Counted from the first letter of the stretch, positions 42,426 to 51,660 are shown. The stretch is DNA of 64,000 nucleotides from Brevibacterium sp. JSBI002 (GCF_026013965.1 NZ_CP110341.1:1116001-1180000), one strand, 5' to 3'. The notes: generated from the letters alone by a model not told the origin. Made by a program: numbers and translations.

Positions 42426-43970
42426 GTGACAGGAACCCGCGCGATCAAGAGAGCGCTGATCAGCGTCTACGACAAGACCGGGCTGGAGGAGCTGGCTCGC
42501 GGTCTCCACGCAGCCGGAGTCCAGATCGTGTCGACCGGATCCACGGCAGCGAAGATCGCCGAGGCGGGAGCCGCGGTGACGAAGGTCGAAGACCTCACCG
42601 GGTTCCCCGAATGCCTCGAAGGGCGGGTCAAGACCCTTCACCCGCGCGTCCACGCCGGCATCCTCGCCGACTCCCGCAAGCCTGAGCACCTGGAACAGCT
42701 GTCCGAACTCGAGATCGAACCCTTCGACCTCGTCGTCGTCAACCTCTACCCGTTCGCCGACACCGTCGCGAGCGGAGCCGGCTTCGACGACTGCATCGAA
42801 CAGATCGACATCGGCGGACCCTCGATGGTGCGAGCAGCGGCGAAGAACCACCCCACGGTCACCGTCGTGACCGATCCAGCCGACTACTCGGCCGTGCTCG
42901 ACGCAGCCGCCGGAGGCGGTTTCGACCTCGATGCTCGCCGCACCTTCGCCGCCCGCGCCTTCGCCCACACGGCGGCCTACGACTCGGCCGTCGCCTCGTG
43001 GTTCGCCGCAGAACTCGCCACCGATGAGAAGGCCGCATTCGCCGGCCTCACCGGAGAGAAGATCGCCGACCTGCGCTACGGAGAGAACCCGCACCAGGCT
43101 GCGGCCGTGTACTCCGACGGCACCGTCGGAATCGCGGGTGCGAAACTGCTCGGCGGCAGAGCGATGTCGTACAACAACTACACGGACACCGATGCCGCGA
43201 TCCGCGCGGCGTTCGACTTCGAGCAGCCGGCCGTCGCCATCATCAAGCACGCGAACCCCTGCGGTATCGCCGTCGGAGAGACCGCTGCCGCAGCGCACAA
43301 GGCCGCCCACGAATGCGATCCGCTGTCGGCCTACGGCGGTGTCATCGCCACGAACCGCGAGGTCGATGCAGAGCTCGCAGCATCGATCAAGCCGATCTTC
43401 ACAGAATGCCTGGCCGCTCCGTCGTTCAGCGCCGAGGCGCTCGAGATCCTCACGACGAAGAAGAACCTGCGACTGCTCGAACTCGGCGACATCGATGTGC
43501 CCGCCGCCGAGATCAAGCCGATCAGCGGTGGCTTCCTCGTGCAGGACCGCGACGCCTTCCAGGCGGAGGGCGATTCGGTCGAGAACTGGACCCTGGCTGC
43601 GGGCCCGGCCGCCGCACCTGAGGTCCTCGCGGATCTCGAATTCGCGTGGAAGGCCGGACGGGCCGTGAAGTCCAATGCGATCCTGCTCGCCAAGGGCGGA
43701 GCCTCGGTGGGTGTGGGCATGGGCCAGGTCAACCGCGTCGACTCGGCCAAACTCGCCGTCGAACGTGCCGGAGCCGAACGCGCCACCGGTGCCGTCGCCG
43801 CCTCGGACGCCTTCTTCCCGTTCCCCGACGGTCTGCAGATCCTCATCGACGCAGGAGTCACCGCTGTGGTGCAGCCGGGCGGATCGATCCGCGACGATGA
43901 GGTCATCGCGGCCGCGGAGGCGGCAGGAATCACGATGTACCTGACCGGGAGCCGCCATTTCTTCCACTGA
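42426..43970 (+). CDS. purH: Bifunctional AICAR formyltransferase/IMP cyclohydrolase
   Basis: A 514-residue enzyme that catalyses the last two steps of IMP synthesis. The N-terminal MGS-like IMP cyclohydrolase domain (about 1-145) has [37 protein letters not shown] and [16 protein letters not shown]. The transformylase domain has [14 protein letters not shown], the NNYTDTDAA block and the catalytic [11 protein letters not shown]. It ends [24 protein letters not shown] as in the family. GTG start after GGAGGA. It is part of purN-purH-DUF3017 and also uses 10-formyl-THF from FolD. Confidence 0.97.
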   Translation: MTGTRAIKRALISVYDKTGLEELARGLHAAGVQIVSTGSTAAKIAEAGAAVTKVEDLTGFPECLEGRVKTLHPRVHAGILADSRKPEHLEQLSELEIEPFDLVVVNLYPFADTVASGAGFDDCIEQIDIGGPSMVRAAAKNHPTVTVVTDPADYSAVLDAAAGGGFDLDARRTFAARAFAHTAAYDSAVASWFAAELATDEKAAFAGLTGEKIADLRYGENPHQAAAVYSDGTVGIAGAKLLGGRAMSYNNYTDTDAAIRAAFDFEQPAVAIIKHANPCGIAVGETAAAAHKAAHECDPLSAYGGVIATNREVDAELAASIKPIFTECLAAPSFSAEALEILTTKKNLRLLELGDIDVPAAEIKPISGGFLVQDRDAFQAEGDSVENWTLAAGPAAAPEVLADLEFAWKAGRAVKSNAILLAKGGASVGVGMGQVNRVDSAKLAVERAGAERATGAVAASDAFFPFPDGLQILIDAGVTAVVQPGGSIRDDEVIAAAEAAGITMYLTGSRHFFH

Positions 43971-43971
43971 G

Positions 43972-44313
43972 ATGAAGCGACCTCACCCCCGCCACGCACG
44001 GCGGGGGAGAGGACCGATCGCGAAGCGATGGATCTACTGGAAACGGCGATACGCGCATCCCACCCGGCGTGATTGGGTGCTGCTCGGCTGTCTCCTCGGA
44101 GTCGCCGCCGCCGCGGCGTGCTCCGTCATCGACTTCCGACTCGGTGCTGTCGTCCTCGCCGTCGTCCCCGCCGGTCTCGCCGGGTTCCGTGCGATGCCGC
44201 CGCCTTGGACCGAGGTGTGGGCGAATCGGTCGAAGGCCGTCGACATCACGACCTGTCTGCTGTTCGCCGGACTGCTCGTCGGGCTGGCGTTCCTTGTGCC
44301 GCTGACCCGCTGA
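43972..44313 (+). CDS. DUF3017 membrane protein
   Basis: A 113-residue protein of the DUF3017 family, which usually follows purH in Actinobacteria. It has a basic N-terminus (many Arg and Lys to residue 34) and three hydrophobic helices at about 37-55, 58-72 and 94-110. It starts one base after the purH stop, so translation is coupled. The function is unknown. Confidence 0.82.
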   Translation: MKRPHPRHARRGRGPIAKRWIYWKRRYAHPTRRDWVLLGCLLGVAAAAACSVIDFRLGAVVLAVVPAGLAGFRAMPPPWTEVWANRSKAVDITTCLLFAGLLVGLAFLVPLTR

Positions 44314-44449
44314 GGAGTCGGTCTCGGCGACGTTCTTTATGTGCATTCGCTGAGAAATGGGACGCGCAGGTGTCGTCACGTCGCCAATAGTGGCAAGGTG
44401 AGTGGCGTCAGAGGTTCGCTTCGAACCTTTTCCGATGAAAGGAGACAGC

Positions 44450-44632
44450 ATGGGACTCGACGATCTTACTAACAAAGCCAAGGACGCCTTGAATAGCGAT
44501 AAGGGTGAAGAGATCAGCGACCAGGGCCTGGACAAGGCTTCGGGCGCAGCCAACAATGTCACCGGTGGAAAGTTCGAAGACCAGATCAATCAGGGTCGCG
44601 ACGGAGCCGATGACAAGCTCGGCAACGAATGA
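44450..44632 (+). CDS. Small MT0933-like antitoxin/stress protein
   Basis: A 60-residue, very hydrophilic protein, MGLDDLTNKAKDALNS followed by GLDKASGAANNVTGGKFED. It resembles the MT0933-like antitoxin family (Rv0909 type) and more loosely CsbD-type stress proteins. No toxin gene is adjacent: the next genes are a terminator and uvrD, so an antitoxin role is unsupported here. The start has a strong AAAGGAGA site. A perfect hairpin and T-rich tail follow, so it is a separate, probably abundant transcript. A CsbD gene with a similar setting is at 59396. Confidence 0.8.
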   Translation: MGLDDLTNKAKDALNSDKGEEISDQGLDKASGAANNVTGGKFEDQINQGRDGADDKLGNE

Positions 44633-44664
44633 TCTTTAATCCATAGCCGCGTCCGGCATGGATG

Positions 44665-44697
44665 AGCGCCGAGGAGAATGCGATTCTCCTCGGCGCT
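44665..44697 (+). terminator. Intrinsic terminator
   Basis: Perfect 15-bp stem AGCGCCGAGGAGAAT / ATTCTCCTCGGCGCT, 3-nt loop, followed by TTTCTTGT. The clearest intrinsic terminator in the window. Confidence 0.92.
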
Positions 44698-44708
44698 TTC
44701 TTGTGCCC

Positions 44709-44748
44709 CGGCTAGGGGCACTAGATACCGGCTAGGGTCAGTCGATAC
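44709..44748. repeat. 20-bp direct tandem repeat (two units)
   Basis: Two adjacent 20-bp units start CGGCTAGGG and end GATAC, with 3 mismatches. They lie between the terminator of the small stress gene and the 3' end of uvrD. The purpose is unclear. Confidence 0.7.
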
Positions 44749-44802
44749 CAACTATCGGGGCACGAAGTAGCATCGCGGTTCGAGCGAACAGCTGCGTGGG
44801 GC

Positions 44803-44827
44803 GGATGCACAGCTGAGCCGTGCATCC
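44803..44827 (-). terminator. Hairpin after uvrD
   Basis: Perfect 8-bp stem GGATGCAC / GTGCATCC with a 9-nt loop, 16 bp beyond the uvrD stop on the minus strand. Confidence 0.55.
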
Positions 44828-44842
44828 ACCGCAGCAGTCGCC

Positions 44843-47377
44843 TCAGCTGAGCTTTTCGATCGGGGCGTAGCGCAGCAGCAGCCGCTTCGACCCGGCCGAA
44901 CCGAAGTCGACGACGGCCACGGTCTTGTCTCCGACGCCGTTGACTTCGGTGACGGTGCCGAGCCCGAAGGACTCGTGCGAGACCTTCTCGCCGACCTCGA
45001 CGGAGATGACCTCACGATTGGGCCGGATCCGGTTGGGGAATCCGGCGACCGGTGTCGACGAACTCGCATTCGAACGTGAGCGGGAGCCGGTGCCGGACGA
45101 CCGCGATGACCCGAAGCTTCGTGATCCTCCCGAGTATCCGGACGAATAGCCGCCGGAGCCGAAACCTCCGGAACCGAACCCGCCGGAGAAGCTGCCCGTG
45201 TTCTCCCAATTGATGAGGTTCTCCGGGATCTCGGACAGGAACCGGCTCGGCGGATTGTACTGAGGCTGACCCCACATGCTCCGAGTCTCGGCGCGAGTGA
45301 CGAGCAGGCGCTGCCGTGCGCGCGTGAGCCCGACATACGCCAGACGCCGCTCCTCCGACAGCTCCTGCGGATTCTCGAAGGAACGCGAATGCGGGAATCC
45401 TCCGTCTTCGAGCCCGGTGAGGAAGACCACCGGGAACTCGAGTCCCTTGGCTGTGTGCAGAGTCATCAGCGTGACCTGACCGAGTTCGGCATCGGGGATC
45501 TGATCAGTGTCCGAGGCCAGAGCCACCTGTTCGAGGAACTGATCGATGGCGGCAGCTCCGACGCCCGGGGGCGTGGAGGCGTCGGCGGAACCGGCCTCAT
45601 CACCGTCGGGGTCGACCGCCTCAGCGGCGGTTTCGGTTTCTGTGTCTCTGGGTTCCGGGGCGGCGGTCGCCTCGGTGTCGGTGCCGCCGTCTGTGTCGGT
45701 GTCATCCGCGGTGTCCGGTTCCGCAACCGCGGCAGCCTCCCGAGTGGCGACGAAATCCTCGGCCACGGCGACGAGTTCGGCGAGGTTGTCGACACGGGAT
45801 TCGTCCTGCGGATCGGTGCTCTTCTGCAGCGATTCGAGGTACCCGGACTGTTCGAGGATCGCCTCGATGACCCGCGAGAGCGGGGAGGACTCGGCGGTGG
45901 AGCGCAGATCCTGCATGAGGTCGTAGAACCTCTGCACCGACGTCAGGGCGCGCGAACTCAGATGAGGGATCTCGTCGAGGCGGCCCAGCGCGGTGAAGAA
46001 GCTGATGTTCTCCCGGTCGGCGAAGTCGGCGATGATGCCCTCGGTGCGGTCGCCGATGGAGCGTTTGGGCACATTGAGGATGCGGCGCAGATTGACGTCG
46101 TCATCGGGGTTGGCGACCACGCGCAGGTAGGCGAGGGCGTCCTTGATCTCCTTGCGCTCGTAGAAGCGGGTGCCGCCGACGACCTTGTACGGGATTCCGG
46201 AACGGACCAGCGCATCTTCGATGGCGCGCGACTGAGCGTTCGTGCGGTAGAACACAGCGAAGTCACCATAGGTGTACTTCTCCTCGTCGATGAGGTCATC
46301 GATGCGGTCGACGACGAACCGGGCTTCACCCTGTTCGTTCTCGGCGACCCAGCCGATGATCTGCTCGCCGGAACCTTCCGAGGTCCACAGCTTCTTTTCG
46401 CGGCGGTCGTCGTTGTTCGCGATCACGGCATTGGCTGCGTCGAGGATGTTCTGCGTCGACCGGTAGTTCTGCTCCAACAGAATGGTGTCCGCGTTCGGGA
46501 AGTCCTTCTCGAACTCGACGATGTTGCGCACCGTGGCGCCGCGGAAGGCATAGATCGACTGGTCGGCGTCGCCGACGACGGTGAGTTCGGCGCCCGTCGG
46601 CCCTCCTGCGCCGTCACCGGCCAGGGCCTTGATCAGGGCGTACTGTGCGGGGTTCGTGTCCTGGTACTCGTCGACGAGGATATGGCGGAACCGGCGACGG
46701 TAGGAATCGGCCACCTCGGGGAAGGCGCCGAAGAGGTGAACGGTCTCCGCGATGAGGTCGTCGAAGTCGAAGGCATTGGCCAGGCGCAGACGGGAGGTGT
46801 AGCGCTTGAAGACGTCGGCGAGCACCTCATCGGCGGGATTGTTGGGCCGCGGGATGAAGTCGTCCGGGGTCTGCAGATCGTTCTTGAGGTTCGAGATCCG
46901 GTGCAGGATGGCCCGCGGGGCGTACTTCTTCGTGTCGAGGCCGAGCTCCTTGAGGATCTGGGCGACGAGTCGCTGCGCATCCTGGGCGTCGTAGATCGTG
47001 AAATTCGACTTCATGCCCAGCACCTTCGCCTCGCGGCGGAGGATGCGCACACACGAGGAGTGGAAGGTCGAGACCCACATGGCCCGGGAGGCAGGGCCGA
47101 CGATCTGGGACACGCGTTCGGCCATCTCTTTCGCAGCCTTGTTCGTGAACGTGATCGCCAGGACTTCGCCGGGGTGGGCGCGACCGGTGGCCAAGGCGTA
47201 GGCGATGCGTCGGGTGAGCACGGTCGTCTTGCCCGATCCGGCCCCGGCGACGATGAGCAACGGTGATCCCGTATGGATCACGGCCTCGCGCTGCCTGGGG
47301 TTGAGTCCAGTGAGGAGTTCGGCCGCCCGGGAGTCGGCGCCGGCGGCGTGGTCGGTGTGTTCAGCTGCAGCAGTCAT
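44843..47377 (-). CDS. pcrA: ATP-dependent DNA helicase UvrD/PcrA
   Basis: An 844-residue superfamily 1 helicase for repair and replication. Walker A is VAGAGSGKT (about 43-51). Other SF1A motifs are AITFTNKAAKEMAERV, ILVDEYQDTNPAQY, VVGDADQSIYAFRGA, LLEQNYRSTQNIL, VTLMTLHTAKGLEFP and RRLAYVGLTRARQRL. An acidic, Thr/Ala/Pro-rich insert of about 60 residues (about 549-609) interrupts domain 2B/2A, and a Gly/Ser-rich stretch (about 726-772) precedes the C-terminal PcrA domain that binds RNA polymerase (VGEKVSHESFGLGTVTEVNG). ATG 47377 was chosen for its GGGGG site; a GTG 11 codons upstream is the alternative. Confidence 0.93.
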   Translation of the reverse strand: MTAAAEHTDHAAGADSRAAELLTGLNPRQREAVIHTGSPLLIVAGAGSGKTTVLTRRIAYALATGRAHPGEVLAITFTNKAAKEMAERVSQIVGPASRAMWVSTFHSSCVRILRREAKVLGMKSNFTIYDAQDAQRLVAQILKELGLDTKKYAPRAILHRISNLKNDLQTPDDFIPRPNNPADEVLADVFKRYTSRLRLANAFDFDDLIAETVHLFGAFPEVADSYRRRFRHILVDEYQDTNPAQYALIKALAGDGAGGPTGAELTVVGDADQSIYAFRGATVRNIVEFEKDFPNADTILLEQNYRSTQNILDAANAVIANNDDRREKKLWTSEGSGEQIIGWVAENEQGEARFVVDRIDDLIDEEKYTYGDFAVFYRTNAQSRAIEDALVRSGIPYKVVGGTRFYERKEIKDALAYLRVVANPDDDVNLRRILNVPKRSIGDRTEGIIADFADRENISFFTALGRLDEIPHLSSRALTSVQRFYDLMQDLRSTAESSPLSRVIEAILEQSGYLESLQKSTDPQDESRVDNLAELVAVAEDFVATREAAAVAEPDTADDTDTDGGTDTEATAAPEPRDTETETAAEAVDPDGDEAGSADASTPPGVGAAAIDQFLEQVALASDTDQIPDAELGQVTLMTLHTAKGLEFPVVFLTGLEDGGFPHSRSFENPQELSEERRLAYVGLTRARQRLLVTRAETRSMWGQPQYNPPSRFLSEIPENLINWENTGSFSGGFGSGGFGSGGYSSGYSGGSRSFGSSRSSGTGSRSRSNASSSTPVAGFPNRIRPNREVISVEVGEKVSHESFGLGTVTEVNGVGDKTVAVVDFGSAGSKRLLLRYAPIEKLS

Positions 47378-47429
47378 GTCGCCCCCAACGATACCGTCAG
47401 CCTCAGACACGAGCTCACACCCCTCAGAA

Positions 47430-47485
47430 CTACCTGACGGCGGCCCAGCAACCTCGCGCCAGGTTGCTGGGCCGCCGTCAGGTAG
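47430..47485. repeat. 56-bp palindromic repeat, copy 4
   Basis: Arms CTACCTGACGG / CCGTCAGGTAG, nearly identical to copy 1, with GGCGGCCCAGC and GCTGGGCCGCC fully paired. It lies 13 bp beyond the stop of a small membrane-protein gene (minus strand) and upstream of uvrD. It is the only copy not between convergent genes. Confidence 0.92.
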
Positions 47486-47498
47486 TAATTGGGGAGGG

Positions 47499-47891
47499 TC
47501 AGTGGATGAAGACGGCCACGATGACGTTGATGACCGCGAAGGCCACCACCAGATGGGCCATGGTCGCCGACGGGTTCGCCACCTTCACGCCTGCACCGCC
47601 CTCAGCCGGGGCAGAAGCGGCGAGGGCCTTCTGCTTCTTGTTGCCGATGAAGGCGAAGATGGTGACGAGGATCGCCACGACCAGTTTGATGCCGAGCTTC
47701 ATATGGTTGACATCGCCATCGCCCATCTCGGCCAGCCCCATGAGCAGCAGGCCGGTGACCAGCTGCAGATAGGCGCCGTGCAGCATTCCCGGCATCACTT
47801 TGGGGGAGCGGATGACGGTGAAATAGCCACCGACGATGATGGCCATACCCAGCAGATGCAGGGTCAGAAGAATCTCGCGTAGAATTTCCAT
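47499..47891 (-). CDS. Small membrane protein, unknown function
   Basis: A 130-residue integral membrane protein with four predicted helices (about 5-24, 35-55, 65-83 and 108-128), and an Ala/Gly-rich loop before the last. The pattern HLLGMAIIVGGYFTVIRS at the first helix recalls CopD-like or cytochrome b561-type small proteins, but the resemblance is weak. The start was set at MEILREIL; the upstream open frame covers the tRNA-Gln gene and cannot be coding. It stands alone and ends next to palindrome copy 4. Confidence 0.78.
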   Translation of the reverse strand: MEILREILLTLHLLGMAIIVGGYFTVIRSPKVMPGMLHGAYLQLVTGLLLMGLAEMGDGDVNHMKLGIKLVVAILVTIFAFIGNKKQKALAASAPAEGGAGVKVANPSATMAHLVVAFAVINVIVAVFIH

Positions 47892-47955
47892 AGAGTTAAT
47901 CGTAGTGGCATGATGGTGTCTCGTGAGCGCGGGCCCCTCTACTGGTGCACGCTGT

Positions 47956-48027
47956 TCCGCCCTGGTGTAATGGCAGCACGCCGGCCTTTGGAGCCGTGCA
48001 GTATAGGTTCGAATCCTATGGGCGGAG
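47956..48027 (+). tRNA. tRNA-Gln (anticodon TTG)
   Basis: A cloverleaf with acceptor stem TCCGCCC / GGGCGGA, D-arm region GTGTAATGGCAGCAC, anticodon loop CTTTGGA (anticodon TTG, reads CAA) and T-arm TATAGGTTCGAATCCTATG. CCA is not encoded. It ends 32 bp before the glmU ATG. Confidence 0.93.
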
Positions 48028-48059
48028 CTGGCCCAACCCGACATGCGAAGGATTCAACT

Positions 48060-49517
48060 ATGTCGCAGACTCATCCGACCGCCGTCATCGTTCTGGCAGC
48101 GGGCCAAGGCACTCGAATGAAGTCGGCTCTTCCCAAGGTGATGCATCCCATCGGCGGACGCTCCCTGCTCCATCACTCCGTCGCCGCAGCGGCCGGAACC
48201 TCTCCCGACCACCTCATCGTCGTCGTCCGCCACGAGCGCGATCAGCTCGTCGCCCACCTTGACTCCCTTCCCGTGTCCTCCCAGCGAACCCTGCTCATCG
48301 CCGATCAGGACGAGATTCCGGGCACCGGCCGGGCCACCGAGTGTGCGCTCACCCAGCTGCCCGAGGACCTCAGCGGAACCGTCGTCGTCACCTACGGCGA
48401 TGTGCCGCTGCTGACGACGGAGACCATCAACGGCCTCGTCGAGATCCACGAAACCAACGCCAACGCCGTGACCGTCCTGTCCGCCGAGGTGGACGACCCG
48501 ACAGGATACGGACGCATCGTCCGCGACGCGAACGGATCCCTGCAGCGCATCGTCGAGCAGAAGGACGCCGGCGAGACCGAACGGGCCATCCGTGAGATCA
48601 ACTCCGGCATCTACGCCTTCGACGCCGCGGCGCTCAGAGAAGGCCTGGCCTCGCTGACGACCGACAACGCCCAGGGTGAGAAGTACCTCACCGACGTCAT
48701 CGGCCATTCCCGTGAGGCGGGCCGCCCCGTCGCCGCCACCGCCACCGACGACCTGTGGCAGGTCGAGGGAGCCAACGATCGCGTGCAGCTGGCGAACCTC
48801 GGCAAGGAGCTCAACCGCCGGCAGTGCGAGAAGTTCATGCGTGCCGGTGTCTCCATCATCGACCCCGACACCACGTGGATCGACGTCGACGTGTCCATCG
48901 CCGCCGATGCGACGATCCTGCCCGGCACCCAGCTGCTGGGCGCCACCGACATCGGCGCCGGTGCCGTCGTCGGCCCCGACACCACCCTCAAGGACACCGA
49001 GGTGGGCGCCGGAGCCCATGTCGTGCGCACCCACGGCGAACTCGCCGTCGTCGGCCCGGAAGCCAGCGTCGGACCGTTCGCCTACCTGCGTCCGGGCACC
49101 AAGCTCGGTGAGTCCGGAAAGATCGGCACCTTCGTTGAGACGAAGAACGCCGAGATCGGCAAGGGCGCGAAGGTCCCTCACCTCTCCTACGTCGGCGACG
49201 CCGAGATCGGTGAAGGCTCGAACATCGGCGCCGCGTCGGTGTTCGTCAACTATGACGGCGTCAACAAGCACCGCACCGTCATCGGAAAGCATGCACGCAT
49301 GGGCTCGGACAATATGTATGTCGCCCCTGTCACCGTGGGCGACGGCGCCTATTCGGGTGCAAGCACGACGGTGCGCAAGGATGTCCCTGCAGGAGCGCTG
49401 GCCATTTCGGTGGCCCCGCAGCGCAACTTGGAGGGCTGGGTTCAGACAAACCGTCCCGGCACGCCCGCAGCGCAGGCGGCCGAAAACGCATCCGAAGGGG
49501 AACGGCTCAGTGAATGA
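48060..49517 (+). CDS. glmU: Bifunctional GlcNAc-1-P uridyltransferase/GlcN-1-P acetyltransferase
   Basis: A 485-residue enzyme that makes UDP-GlcNAc for peptidoglycan. The N-terminal pyrophosphorylase domain starts AVIVLAAGQGTRMKSALPKV and includes YGDVPLL. From about residue 260 a left-handed beta-helix of hexapeptide repeats follows, with the acetyltransferase His/Asn region GTFVETKNAEIGKGAKVPHLSYVGDAEIG and NYDGVNKHRTVIG. GAAGG lies before the ATG. tRNA-Gln ends 32 bp upstream and probably shares the transcript. It overlaps prs by 8 nt. Confidence 0.96.
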   Translation: MSQTHPTAVIVLAAGQGTRMKSALPKVMHPIGGRSLLHHSVAAAAGTSPDHLIVVVRHERDQLVAHLDSLPVSSQRTLLIADQDEIPGTGRATECALTQLPEDLSGTVVVTYGDVPLLTTETINGLVEIHETNANAVTVLSAEVDDPTGYGRIVRDANGSLQRIVEQKDAGETERAIREINSGIYAFDAAALREGLASLTTDNAQGEKYLTDVIGHSREAGRPVAATATDDLWQVEGANDRVQLANLGKELNRRQCEKFMRAGVSIIDPDTTWIDVDVSIAADATILPGTQLLGATDIGAGAVVGPDTTLKDTEVGAGAHVVRTHGELAVVGPEASVGPFAYLRPGTKLGESGKIGTFVETKNAEIGKGAKVPHLSYVGDAEIGEGSNIGAASVFVNYDGVNKHRTVIGKHARMGSDNMYVAPVTVGDGAYSGASTTVRKDVPAGALAISVAPQRNLEGWVQTNRPGTPAAQAAENASEGERLSE

Positions 49518-50481
49518 GATAACGACGGCGGGCGATAAGAAGCTCGTCCTGGTCAGCGGTCGGGCGAATCCCGAACTCGCCGAACAAGTCGCGGAGAACC
49601 TGGGGACTGAACTCCTCCCCACCGACATCTACAACTTCGCGAACGGCGAGATCTACGTCCGCTACTCCGAATCCGTGCGCGGCAGCGACGTCTTCGTCCT
49701 CCAGTCGCACTGCGCTCCGATCAACGAATGGCTGATGGAGCAGCTGATCATGGTCGACGCCCTCAAGCGTGCCTCGGCTAAGCGCATCACCGTCATCGCA
49801 CCGTTCTTCCCGTACGCCCGGCAGGACAAGAAGCACCGCGGACGCGAGCCCATCTCCGCTCGCCTCGTCGCCGATCTGTACAAGACCGCCGGCGCCGACC
49901 GCATCATCACCGTCGACCTGCACACCGCGCAGATCCAGGGCTACTTCGACGGTCCCGTCGACCATCTCATCGCGATGCCGATCCTCGCCGGCTACGTCAA
50001 GGACAAGTACCCCGGCGACCTCGCCGTGGTCTCGCCCGACGCCGGCCGCATCAAGGTCGCAGAGAACTGGTCGAACTCGCTGGGCGGAGTGCCGCTGGCC
50101 TTCATCCACAAGACCCGCGACATCACCCGACCGAACGAGACCAAGGCCAACCGCGTCGTCGGTGAGGTCGAGGGTCGCACCTGCGTGCTCGTCGACGACA
50201 TGATCGACACCGGCGGCACCATCGTCCAGGCCGCCGATGCCTGCATGGCCGCCGGCGCCAAGGGCGTCATCGTCGTGTCCACCCACGCCGTGTTCTCCGG
50301 CCCGGCCGTCGAACGCCTGTCGAACTCCGTGGCCGAAGAGGTGATCGTCACGAACACTCTGCCGCTGAGCGAGGACAAGATCTTCGACAAGCTCACCGTG
50401 CTCTCGATCGCCCCGCTCATCGCCCGTGCCGTGCACGAGGTCTTCGAGGACGGATCGGTCACGAGCCTCTTCGAGGTCTGA
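49510..50481 (+). CDS. prs: Ribose-phosphate pyrophosphokinase
   Basis: A 323-residue PRPP synthetase (ribose-5-P + ATP to PRPP + AMP). PRPP feeds purine synthesis and NAD salvage (purN/purH and pncB in this window). Signatures are FANGEIYVRYSESVRGSDVF, FPYARQDKKHRGREPISARL, DLHTAQIQGYFDGPVDHL and the PRPP-binding loop VLVDDMIDTGGT. The start is a GTG at 49510 lying inside the end of glmU; a much longer open frame upstream is only a shadow of glmU. A strong terminator follows. Confidence 0.96.
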   Translation: MNEITTAGDKKLVLVSGRANPELAEQVAENLGTELLPTDIYNFANGEIYVRYSESVRGSDVFVLQSHCAPINEWLMEQLIMVDALKRASAKRITVIAPFFPYARQDKKHRGREPISARLVADLYKTAGADRIITVDLHTAQIQGYFDGPVDHLIAMPILAGYVKDKYPGDLAVVSPDAGRIKVAENWSNSLGGVPLAFIHKTRDITRPNETKANRVVGEVEGRTCVLVDDMIDTGGTIVQAADACMAAGAKGVIVVSTHAVFSGPAVERLSNSVAEEVIVTNTLPLSEDKIFDKLTVLSIAPLIARAVHEVFEDGSVTSLFEV

Positions 50482-50529
50482 TCCCGAAGACTGAGACCCC
50501 GTGATCCGCGCAATCGCGCCGGATCTGAT

Positions 50530-50562
50530 GCGCACCCCGAGCCGCTGCGGCTCGGGGTGCGC
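50530..50562 (+). terminator. Terminator of glmU-prs
   Basis: Perfect 15-bp stem GCGCACCCCGAGCCG / CGGCTCGGGGTGCGC, 3-nt loop, about 50 bp after the prs stop. Confidence 0.85.
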
Positions 50563-50625
50563 CTCGTCTGGACGGCCGTGAGGTCCTACACTGGAGGCAA
50601 GACTTCGGCGAAGGGATCAGGGACG

Positions 50626-51642
50626 ATGTCCTCACACGATTACAACCGGTACCGCGTGGACGTCCCCGGCGGGCAGCTGTCCGTGGGAGTCTGGGAGCCG
50701 GTGGCGAGCGGCCCCGGGCGTGTGCCGACCGTGAGCGTCATCCACGGCATCACCTCCAATCACCTGTTCTTCGCGGGCCTCGCCTCCGCCCTGCCCGGCG
50801 TCCGCATCATCGGGCCCGACCTGCGCGGACGTGCCGACTCGCGCACCCTCCCCGGCCCGTTCGGGATGGCCGCCCACGCCGAGGATGTCACCGCCGTGCT
50901 CGATGCCTTCGCCCCGGAGGGTCCGGTCACCCTGGTCGGTCATTCCATGGGCGGGTTCGTCGCCATGACCCTGGCCGGAATGTCGGCTGAGCAGAACGGG
51001 GACACCGGCGCCGAGGCGGCCCGCCGTTTCCGCGGACCCGTCCTCATCGACGGGGGACTTCCCCTGCCCGTGGGGCAGCCCCACGGAGTCGGCCCCGTCG
51101 ATGACCTCAACGATGAGGACCTCGACACCGATGATCTCATCGCCGCCGTCCTCGGCCCGGCCGCCGAGCGGCTGTCGATGACCTTCGGAAGTGTGGAGGA
51201 GTATTTGGCGTTCTTCGCCGCTCACCCCGCTTTCGTCGACGGCCTCGACACCGTGGCGACCGAGAGCTTTGTCTACGATCTGGCGGCCAAGGACGACCAT
51301 TCGTTCCAACCGTCCACGTCGGTGGAGGCGATGCAGGCCGATTCGGCCGACATGTACACCGGTTCCGCCTACCGTGATGCCCTTGAGACGATCATGGGCA
51401 GTGACGATTCCCAGTCCGACGTGGTCTTCCTCTTCGCCGAACGCGACCTCGTCGCCGCCGAACCGGGCCTTTACCCGCCGGAGACGACCAACGACTTCGC
51501 TCGGCAATGGCCGCAGATGGACATCGTCGATGTACAGGGGACGAACCACTACGACATCCTCCTCACCGAAACCGGAATCGATGCGTGCGCTGCAGCCGTG
51601 ACCTCCCGGATTGGTGCCGAAACGGACGGTGCCGTAGAATAG
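50626..51642 (+). CDS. Alpha/beta hydrolase
   Basis: A 338-residue alpha/beta-hydrolase-fold protein. The oxyanion region is VSVIHGITSNHLFF, the nucleophile elbow is GHSMGG (Ser107), an acidic residue is available in FLFAERDLVAAEPG, and the catalytic His is in GTNHYDILLTETG near the C-terminus. No secretion signal. The exact substrate (ester, lactone or amide) cannot be told. It lies alone between glmU-prs and rplY-pth. A TAGAAT at its 3' end may be the rplY promoter -10. Confidence 0.87.
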   Translation: MSSHDYNRYRVDVPGGQLSVGVWEPVASGPGRVPTVSVIHGITSNHLFFAGLASALPGVRIIGPDLRGRADSRTLPGPFGMAAHAEDVTAVLDAFAPEGPVTLVGHSMGGFVAMTLAGMSAEQNGDTGAEAARRFRGPVLIDGGLPLPVGQPHGVGPVDDLNDEDLDTDDLIAAVLGPAAERLSMTFGSVEEYLAFFAAHPAFVDGLDTVATESFVYDLAAKDDHSFQPSTSVEAMQADSADMYTGSAYRDALETIMGSDDSQSDVVFLFAERDLVAAEPGLYPPETTNDFARQWPQMDIVDVQGTNHYDILLTETGIDACAAAVTSRIGAETDGAVE

Positions 51643-51660
51643 TCGGGTTGCCTCGGCGAG

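Noticed and set aside
41775..43967. 730-codon minus-strand open frame opposite purN-purH
   Set aside because: It is antisense to two clear purine genes and has no recognisable domain, as expected from high-GC codon bias.
44450..44632. Toxin-antitoxin module
   Set aside because: The MT0933-like protein has no neighbouring toxin gene; the next gene is uvrD beyond two hairpins.
45389..47266. 625-codon plus-strand frame opposite uvrD
   Set aside because: Antisense shadow of a conserved helicase.
48676..49509. Upstream extension of prs by 278 codons
   Set aside because: This part is the +1 shadow of glmU. The GTG at 49510 gives the family N-terminus.
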